Shown one piece after another: positions 17,006-22,152 of a stretch of DNA of 22,152 bases (position 1 is its first letter; the number at the start of each line of letters is the position of its first letter). The translations under genes were made by a program, and so were the position numbers. The stretch is taken from contig DFYA01000132.1 in NCBI GenBank assembly GCA_002382525.1, positions 3,194 to 25,345 on the forward strand, read 5' to 3'. Under the pieces are notes generated by a model. It made no database searches. It was not told the origin of the DNA and worked only from the letters and a program-made list of their open reading frames with translations. This stretch comes from Opitutaceae bacterium UBA4094. GTDB taxonomy: Bacteria; Verrucomicrobiota; Verrucomicrobiia; Opitutales; Opitutaceae.

Positions 17006-17051
17006 CCCCGACGATACCGTAACCACACCTACCCGTTTAACCGCCCTCACG
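16999..17051 (+). promoter_or_regulatory. Composite upstream element, weaker copy C
   Basis: CGACGA at 17009 and TTTAAC at 17036 start 27 nt apart, the same spacing as in copies A and B, and a TCCACCC-like CCCTCAC follows. The window ends 65 nt before the ATG at 17116, the same distance as copy B. The TTTT block is shifted by three bases and GATTA is absent, so it is degenerate. It could be chance if only the core counts. Confidence 0.4.
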
Positions 17052-17115
17052 CATTCCTCTCAATCAGCCTCGGCGGAAACTCCGCCCACCGGCGTGCCCA
17101 CCGCCCTTTGTTCCC

Positions 17116-18006
17116 ATGCCCCTTACCCTCGCCTCCTCCTTCCAGTCGCTTCGTGTTGCTGTGACCTCCCCCTTTCCCACCTCCGCTGCTCTCATGGGCG
17201 CGCTCGCGTTGACCATCGTTCCGTCGCTCGTCCACGCCGACACGGTGGGCTATTGGCGTTTCGAACCCCAGGCATTCCTCGCCGACTCCGGTCCGCACGG
17301 ATTCAATCTGACCACCCCCGGCAGCAAAGGCGCACCGTTCGAATACGTGTCGCGCTCGACCGGTCCGGGATCCGCGTTCCCCGGGAAAATCAAGGGGAAA
17401 TCCAACCGCGGCATGGCCGTGGGGCATCACAATTTCGACTACACCTTTCTCGAACGGCATTTCAGCGCTGAGGTCTCCGAGGCGGCGACAACCAAGCTCA
17501 GCTCGCAGTTGAGCATCGAGGCGTTTGTGCACCTCACTCGCTCCTCACCGCATTCGATGGTCATCGCCGGACAAGGTGTGCAAGCCGCCGACGGCGCCGC
17601 ATGGGGCTTGGTGGTCACCAGCGAAAAGAACGAGGCGATCGGCCCGCTCAAGGTTCTCCTGCAATTCAACAAAGCGGGCAAAGAATGGGCCACCAGTCTC
17701 AGCATGGCCGCCAGCGACCTGTCCCTCGAAATTGGCAAAGATTTCTACGTCGCCGTCACCGCCGACTTCGCCGACACCTCGCCCGAAGGCATCATCGTCT
17801 ACGTTAAAAATCTCACGGACAACACGCCCCTGCGCACCGCACGTCTGGCGCACTCCCGTCATTTCACCCAGATCGCGCCCGCCACCGCCCCCGTGACCAT
17901 CGGCGGTGATTTCAACGGCAAACTTCCGTGGTTTGGCGCGATCGATGAGGTGCGCCTTTCGAACACCAAACTTTCTCCCGCCCAGCTTCTGATCAATCAG
18001 CAGTAG
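17116..18006 (+). CDS. Secreted single-LamG protein without sorting tail, subgroup 2
   Basis: A 296-residue protein. Its signal peptide ends near SLVHA-D (~38-41). An internal ATG at 17194 would still leave a short signal. One LamG-like module fills the rest (TVGYWRFEPQAFLADSGPHG, LSIEAFVHLTRS, FYVAVTADFADTSPEGI, LPWFGAIDEVRLSNTKL). It is closest to the 16001 protein but stops at AQLLINQQ, just where the relatives continue into the PEP-CTERM tail. It is therefore probably a freely secreted module. The end resembles the DQLLVNQR linker between modules 2 and 3 of the giant enzyme. The next gene starts 47 nt downstream with no hairpin between, so the two are probably co-transcribed. Function is inferred as glycan or surface binding. 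Confidence 0.87.
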   Translation: MPLTLASSFQSLRVAVTSPFPTSAALMGALALTIVPSLVHADTVGYWRFEPQAFLADSGPHGFNLTTPGSKGAPFEYVSRSTGPGSAFPGKIKGKSNRGMAVGHHNFDYTFLERHFSAEVSEAATTKLSSQLSIEAFVHLTRSSPHSMVIAGQGVQAADGAAWGLVVTSEKNEAIGPLKVLLQFNKAGKEWATSLSMAASDLSLEIGKDFYVAVTADFADTSPEGIIVYVKNLTDNTPLRTARLAHSRHFTQIAPATAPVTIGGDFNGKLPWFGAIDEVRLSNTKLSPAQLLINQQ

Positions 18007-18053
18007 TCCATTCCCGGCCTCTCTCGCACCACCACCCTCATCCCCCCGTCGCC

Positions 18054-18995
18054 ATGCACCACCTCGCCCAATCCCGCGGCCCGCTCGCCCTCACCGCTAC
18101 CCTCGTCGCCTTTGCGTCGCTCACGCCCGCCCTCCATGCTGAAACCATCGGCCACTGGCGCTTCGAGCAAAACGCCCAGCTCGCCGATTCCGGCCCGAAC
18201 AACATCGGTCTGTTCCAGTTCAATCATCCGAGCACCGGTGCGCAAAATGCCTTGCCCGTCCACTACGCGCTGCCCACCTCCGGAACCGCCGCCGGCGCCT
18301 CGTTCCCCAAAAACGTCAACGGCAGCGTCAACGCCTACGCCATCCAAGGCTCCGGCACCACCGCGAGCTTCAATCACCGCCAGCTCGGCGCCGATATCTC
18401 CGCGCACGATGCCAACCTCACCGCTTCCTTCAGCTTCGAGGCATTCGTGAACCTGTCGTATACCAATCCCGGCAGCATCTCCGTTCTCGCCGGCCAAGGC
18501 GTCAACAGCTCTACGTCCGGCAGTTGGGCGCTGGCCGTCACCGGCGAACACGCCACCCTCGGCACGCGGAACATCATTTTCCAAATGGATCCGAGCGCCG
18601 GTTGGGGCGGCAGCGGCTTTCAAACGCTCGACAGCAATCTGGCCCTTAATCTCAACACCGACTACTACATCGCCGTCACCGCCAATTTCTCCGACACGAC
18701 TGCCAACGGAATTACGATTTACCTGAAAGACCTGAGCAATCCCGAGTCTGTTCTTCAAGTGGCCAACCTCACTCACAGCGGCACCATCGCCGCGACCGAC
18801 GAAGCACTCTCGATCGGAGCCGCTGCCAACGGCGGCACGCCGTGGTATGGCACGATCGACGAAGTCCGCCTCTCCGACACGAAGCTGACCACCGACCAGT
18901 TGCTCATCTCCAGCATCCCTGAACCGTCCTCCTATGCGCTCCTCGCAGGTGGCGCCCTCGGCTTCTTTGCCATGACCAGCCGCCGTCGCCGCTAA
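18054..18995 (+). CDS. PEP-CTERM single-LamG surface protein, subgroup 1
   Basis: A 313-residue protein. Its signal peptide ends near ALHA-E (~28). One LamG-like module follows (TIGHWRFEQNAQLADSGPNN, FQFNHPSTG, FNHRQLGADIS, FSFEAFVNLSY, LNTDYYIAVTANFSDTTANG, PWYGTIDEVRLSDTKL). Residues 288-313 are a PEP-CTERM tail: IPEP, a hydrophobic helix and SRRRR. The FQFNHP and FNHRQLGAD segments are shared with the two tandem modules of the giant enzyme at 10907 and not with the proteins encoded at 16001 and 17116. It is therefore the stand-alone, anchored counterpart of the enzyme's own modules. It is probably expressed with the 17116 gene and ends at the hairpin at 19028. Anchoring the enzyme's glycan target near the cell is inference. 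Confidence 0.9.
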   Translation: MHHLAQSRGPLALTATLVAFASLTPALHAETIGHWRFEQNAQLADSGPNNIGLFQFNHPSTGAQNALPVHYALPTSGTAAGASFPKNVNGSVNAYAIQGSGTTASFNHRQLGADISAHDANLTASFSFEAFVNLSYTNPGSISVLAGQGVNSSTSGSWALAVTGEHATLGTRNIIFQMDPSAGWGGSGFQTLDSNLALNLNTDYYIAVTANFSDTTANGITIYLKDLSNPESVLQVANLTHSGTIAATDEALSIGAAANGGTPWYGTIDEVRLSDTKLTTDQLLISSIPEPSSYALLAGGALGFFAMTSRRRR

Positions 18996-19027
18996 CGCCG
19001 CACAGCGCACTCCTGACACCCGACCGC

Positions 19028-19078
19028 CGAGGCGTCGTGCCAACAGGCATCGACGCCTCGTTCGTGTCCGCCTTCTTT
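19028..19078 (+). terminator. Rho-independent terminator after the second PEP-CTERM gene
   Basis: CGAGGCGTCG (19028-19037) pairs perfectly with CGACGCCTCG (19051-19060). Inside, TGCC pairs with GGCA around an AACA loop, with one bulged T at 19050. A U-rich stretch ending CTTCTTT follows. It should end the 17116-18054 transcript. It leaves fewer than 50 nt for any promoter of the next gene. Confidence 0.75.
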
Positions 19079-19107
19079 AATTCAGCCCCGCTCCCACACG
19101 CCCCGTG

Positions 19108-22100
19108 ATGACCGCCCTCCCGTTTCGCTCCCTTTCTTTTGTCGCACTCTCTGGCCTCCTCGCCACCACAAGCCCGCTCCGCGCGGCGACCGCCGTCCCC
19201 GAGCCGCTTTTTCATCTGAGCTTCGACTCCGGTTTCCAGGCCCAGGCGAAAGGCCCGGGTTCACCCACCGCATCCGACCGACACCCGTCGCTCGTCCCGG
19301 GCAAGCGCGGCATGGCTGCCTCCTTCGGTCCGGGCCAGGTGCTCCGCTACGCCTCCAAGGGCAATCTCAACAAAGAAAAGGGCTCCCTCTCCGTCTGGCT
19401 CCAGTCCCCCGTGGACGGTCTCGGCTCGGCGGCGGACGGCGGTCGTCGCACCCTCTTCCGCGAAGACGGACCCTACGTTGGCCGCGAAACCAACACCGTT
19501 TGGCTCTGGTATCACCTCGGACGCGGCCTGCGCGCCGACGTGCGTGATCCCCGCGATCGCTACATCTACATGAACACGTCCGCGTCCTGGAAAAAGGGCG
19601 ATTGGCACCACGTCGTGTTCACCTGGGACAACACCAAGGGCACCCAAGCCTATGTGGACGGCGAATGGGTTTCCCAATCTGTCGCCACCGAATGGATACC
19701 GAAGATCTATGATGCGTTCCTCATCGGCGCCGCCGACGCCAACGGCCTTCACTCGTGGAACGCCGCCATCGACGAATTAAAATTGTTCGACCGCGAACTC
19801 ACAGACACCGAGGTGCGCGCCGAATTCCTCAAAGACGGCTCCTTCACCACCCGCAGCCGTCTCTTTGAACACTATCTCACCGCCGACCGGCCGGGCTTTG
19901 TTCGTTTCGAATTCTACAACCCCGCCGACGAAGCCGCCGAACTCTCCGGGCTCACCTACACATTGGTTGACGACAATAACCAAGATGTCGCCAAGGGACG
20001 CCTCGTTGACCAATCGCTCGCCCCGCGCGCCCGCGTGTTGGTGGAGGTTCCCCTCACCCCAAAAACGGCCGGCGCCTTCAACCTCACATTGAACTACCTC
20101 GACGGCTCCAAAGGACGCACCGCCACGTTCCCCGTCCATGTCCAGCCGGCCGACAACGATGCTTCCGCGGTCCCCTCGGAGGAAACCTTCGCGACCGAAA
20201 TCAACCCGACGAAGGCCGATCCCATCGCGCAATCCGCGCCGTCCACCGTGGTGCGTTCACCCATCGGCGACTACCGCGAAGCCGGAAAAAACCGCCACGA
20301 CCGCTTCGCCATGGAGTTCAACATCGAGGCCGTCGGCGAGCCCCACGTGGCCGTCATCACGTTCCCCGACGACAAGGCGCGCACCATGGAGATGATGCTC
20401 CACGACCTTTCCGGCAAAAAAGATTTCCAAGCCCAGATCGGCGTCTTCACCGGCGATGAATACCCGGTTACCCACACGATGCTCGAACAGCGCGTGCTCT
20501 TCTGGCCGCACTCCACCCGCCAGTCGTTTATCTTCATGACCGCGGAGCAGGGAAAACCCGCCGCCGTCGCTCACATCAAGATCTACCACCTCAACCGCCT
20601 CCCAGCCTCACCCGCTCCGCGCGTCTTCAAAGGCAGCGTGCCCGCTCGCGAGATCGGCATCTACTACGAAGACCCGGTGCTCAACCAAAGCTTCGGCACG
20701 GCCACCAATTTCCCCGGCTTTGCCGAAGCCATGACCAAGACGATGGACTACATGAGCTCTTTCGCCCAAGGCACGCTCCTCTACCCCGTCGCCTGGTATG
20801 ATGGCCCGCTCTACGGCTCCATCGTCGAGCCCCTCCAGCAGCCGCTGGCGATCGGCGGTCTGCGTCCGCACCCGCCCGGCTACCCCGCCTACTTCGTTCA
20901 ACGTCTCCACGCACGCGGCATGACGTTCAACGCCGGCCTCCACATGCACATCCTTCCGTCGGTCATGCCTCACGCCATCACCGACATGACCCGCATCCAC
21001 GCCGGCGAGGAAACCGTCCTCAACATCCGTCGCGACGGAAAGCTCTGGCACGGGCACTACCACGGCTCCGATCCAGGCTACAACCCGCTCGATCCTCGCG
21101 TGCAAAACGCCGTCTCCTCCATCGTGACCGAAGTGGTGGACCGCTACGGCGACCAGCCTGGTTTTACCGGGGTCTCCCTAGTTCTCGCCCGCGTCAAAAT
21201 CTTCGGCTTCGGGTCCAGCGAATCCGGCTACAACGACATCAATCTCCAAGGTTTTCAAAAGGCGACCGGCGTATCCATTCCTGGCTACAAGCGGAATGAT
21301 CCGCGCCGTTTCGAGACGGCCTACCGGTGGTTAAAAGCCAATCCCGACGTCTGGAAAAAATGGATCGATTGGCGCTGCGTCCAGCTGCACGCCCACTACA
21401 CCCGCCTCGCCGATTCCATTTCCGCAAAGCGTCCCGGCCTCAAACTCACGCTCAACTTGTTCACCCCGCGCGCCGACTACGAGCGCATGTCCGACTACCT
21501 GAACCATGACCCCGCCGAGGCGTGGCGCGACATGGGCATCGATCCGCAACTCTACGCCGGTAACGACAACATCACGCTCAGCTACACCCTCGTCCCCGGC
21601 GACTACCGCTGGCGCCGCGGCCTCAACGACAAGTCCGCCGACCTCGAAGCCAACCGCACCGTCTTCCTCGCTCCCGAAAGTATGGCTTTTTTGAATACTA
21701 AAGGCTCCAACGAAGCGGTGATCCACGACCGCTACTGGGAAGACGCCATTGGCCGGACCGCCCCGATGCGCGATCTGCCCGTTGCGGAACACGCCTGGCG
21801 CGTCTCCACCCTGAATGCTGCGGGCCGCAACAGCATGGAGCCCTACATCGCCGCGTTGAACAACCTTGATGCTCTTCGCATCACCAAGGGCGGCTATCTC
21901 ATCGGCACCTTCGGCATGGAGGCCGAAATCGAGGAGTTCAGCCGCGCCTACCGCGCCCTCCCCGCCGTGCGTTTCGATGACGTCCCCGGCCTCGCCGACC
22001 CCATCCGCGTCCGCCAAAAAACCGTGGACGGCCGCCTCTATTTCTACGTGCTCAACCGCCTTCCCGCCCCCGCTAAGATCAGCCTGCAGCTCCGCTCCGA

Positions 22101-22152
22101 CGCGTCCGTCGGAGACCTCACCGCCGGCACCTCCGTCGCACTCGAAAGCCGC
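19108..22152 (+). CDS. Giant secreted LamG protein with GHL10/GH42-like barrel, 3' end missing
   Basis: The frame is open for 1015 codons to the window edge. It begins with a signal peptide (LSFVALSGLLATTSPLRA, cleavage ~27-29). Residues ~34-245 are one LamG module (HLSFDSGFQAQ, WHHVVFTWDNTKG). Residues ~246-345 and ~350-500 are beta domains. From ~509 comes the barrel-like region (REIGIYYEDPVLNQ, WYDGPLYG, RPHPPGYPAYF, RGMTFNAGLHMH, WHGHYHGSDPGYNP, YRWRRGLND). It is collinear with residues ~550 onward of the 10907 protein without a frameshift, but it lacks the two extra N-terminal LamG modules. About 90-100 residues are probably missing, judged from the paralogue. A GTG at 19105 directly before the ATG is an alternative start. 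An extracellular hydrolase role is inferred; no catalytic residues are assigned. Confidence 0.87.
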   Translation, partial: MTALPFRSLSFVALSGLLATTSPLRAATAVPEPLFHLSFDSGFQAQAKGPGSPTASDRHPSLVPGKRGMAASFGPGQVLRYASKGNLNKEKGSLSVWLQSPVDGLGSAADGGRRTLFREDGPYVGRETNTVWLWYHLGRGLRADVRDPRDRYIYMNTSASWKKGDWHHVVFTWDNTKGTQAYVDGEWVSQSVATEWIPKIYDAFLIGAADANGLHSWNAAIDELKLFDRELTDTEVRAEFLKDGSFTTRSRLFEHYLTADRPGFVRFEFYNPADEAAELSGLTYTLVDDNNQDVAKGRLVDQSLAPRARVLVEVPLTPKTAGAFNLTLNYLDGSKGRTATFPVHVQPADNDASAVPSEETFATEINPTKADPIAQSAPSTVVRSPIGDYREAGKNRHDRFAMEFNIEAVGEPHVAVITFPDDKARTMEMMLHDLSGKKDFQAQIGVFTGDEYPVTHTMLEQRVLFWPHSTRQSFIFMTAEQGKPAAVAHIKIYHLNRLPASPAPRVFKGSVPAREIGIYYEDPVLNQSFGTATNFPGFAEAMTKTMDYMSSFAQGTLLYPVAWYDGPLYGSIVEPLQQPLAIGGLRPHPPGYPAYFVQRLHARGMTFNAGLHMHILPSVMPHAITDMTRIHAGEETVLNIRRDGKLWHGHYHGSDPGYNPLDPRVQNAVSSIVTEVVDRYGDQPGFTGVSLVLARVKIFGFGSSESGYNDINLQGFQKATGVSIPGYKRNDPRRFETAYRWLKANPDVWKKWIDWRCVQLHAHYTRLADSISAKRPGLKLTLNLFTPRADYERMSDYLNHDPAEAWRDMGIDPQLYAGNDNITLSYTLVPGDYRWRRGLNDKSADLEANRTVFLAPESMAFLNTKGSNEAVIHDRYWEDAIGRTAPMRDLPVAEHAWRVSTLNAAGRNSMEPYIAALNNLDALRITKGGYLIGTFGMEAEIEEFSRAYRALPAVRFDDVPGLADPIRVRQKTVDGRLYFYVLNRLPAPAKISLQLRSDASVGDLTAGTSVALESR

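Noticed and set aside
19048..19090. Possible fourth copy of the composite element before the 19108 gene (CGACG and TTTAAT)
   Set aside because: The CGACG is part of the terminator stem, the spacing is 25 rather than 27 nt, and GATTA and TTTT are absent.
1..22152. tRNA, rRNA, CRISPR array, insertion sequence or prophage
   Set aside because: No cloverleaf, regularly spaced short repeats, transposase motifs or phage proteins were seen. The repeats present are coding LamG modules.

Overview
The window is high-GC DNA that I place in the Verrucomicrobiota, probably near Opitutaceae. This rests on protein families only, not on an rRNA marker. The indicators are a XylR-type regulator with a LacI-like sugar-binding half and an AraC helix-turn-helix half, a GFTLVE pseudopilin, PEP-CTERM proteins, giant LamG glycoside-hydrolase-like proteins, and start codons preceded by pyrimidine-rich sequence with no Shine-Dalgarno motif. 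I see no tRNA, rRNA, CRISPR array, insertion sequence or phage gene. No gap between genes exceeds about 200 bases.

Layout. Positions 1-2585 hold the 3' part of a large pseudopilin-associated protein gene and an overlapping gene for a small secreted protein. A long inverted repeat (2603-2662) separates them from a convergent regulator gene (2721-3938, minus). Divergent from the regulator is a probable operon. It encodes a large cytoplasmic protein with a hydrolase-like architecture (4119-6560), a pseudopilin whose start overlaps the previous stop (6560-7327), and a secreted clan GH-A-type hydrolase with C-terminal carbohydrate-binding modules (7354-10818). A hairpin follows. Next comes a 1638-residue secreted protein with three LamG modules and a TIM-barrel-like region (10907-15823). 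Three small single-LamG secreted proteins follow (16001, 17116, 18054), two with PEP-CTERM tails. Last is a second giant enzyme that runs off the right edge (from 19108).

How the parts may work together (inference). The set reads as a glycan-utilisation locus. The regulator senses a sugar, two or three secreted enzymes attack a polysaccharide, and a cytoplasmic enzyme acts on imported fragments. Small LamG proteins with exosortase tails carry the same module that is fused to the N-terminus of the first giant enzyme. The five copies of this module fall into two sequence subgroups.

The most interesting signal is a composite element in front of three genes (3995-4047, 15884-15936, and a weaker copy at 16999-17051). 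It has a CGACGA core and a TTTAA block whose starts are exactly 27 nt apart. It ends 65 to 72 nt before the start codon and ties the hydrolase operon to the LamG/PEP-CTERM genes as a possible regulon.
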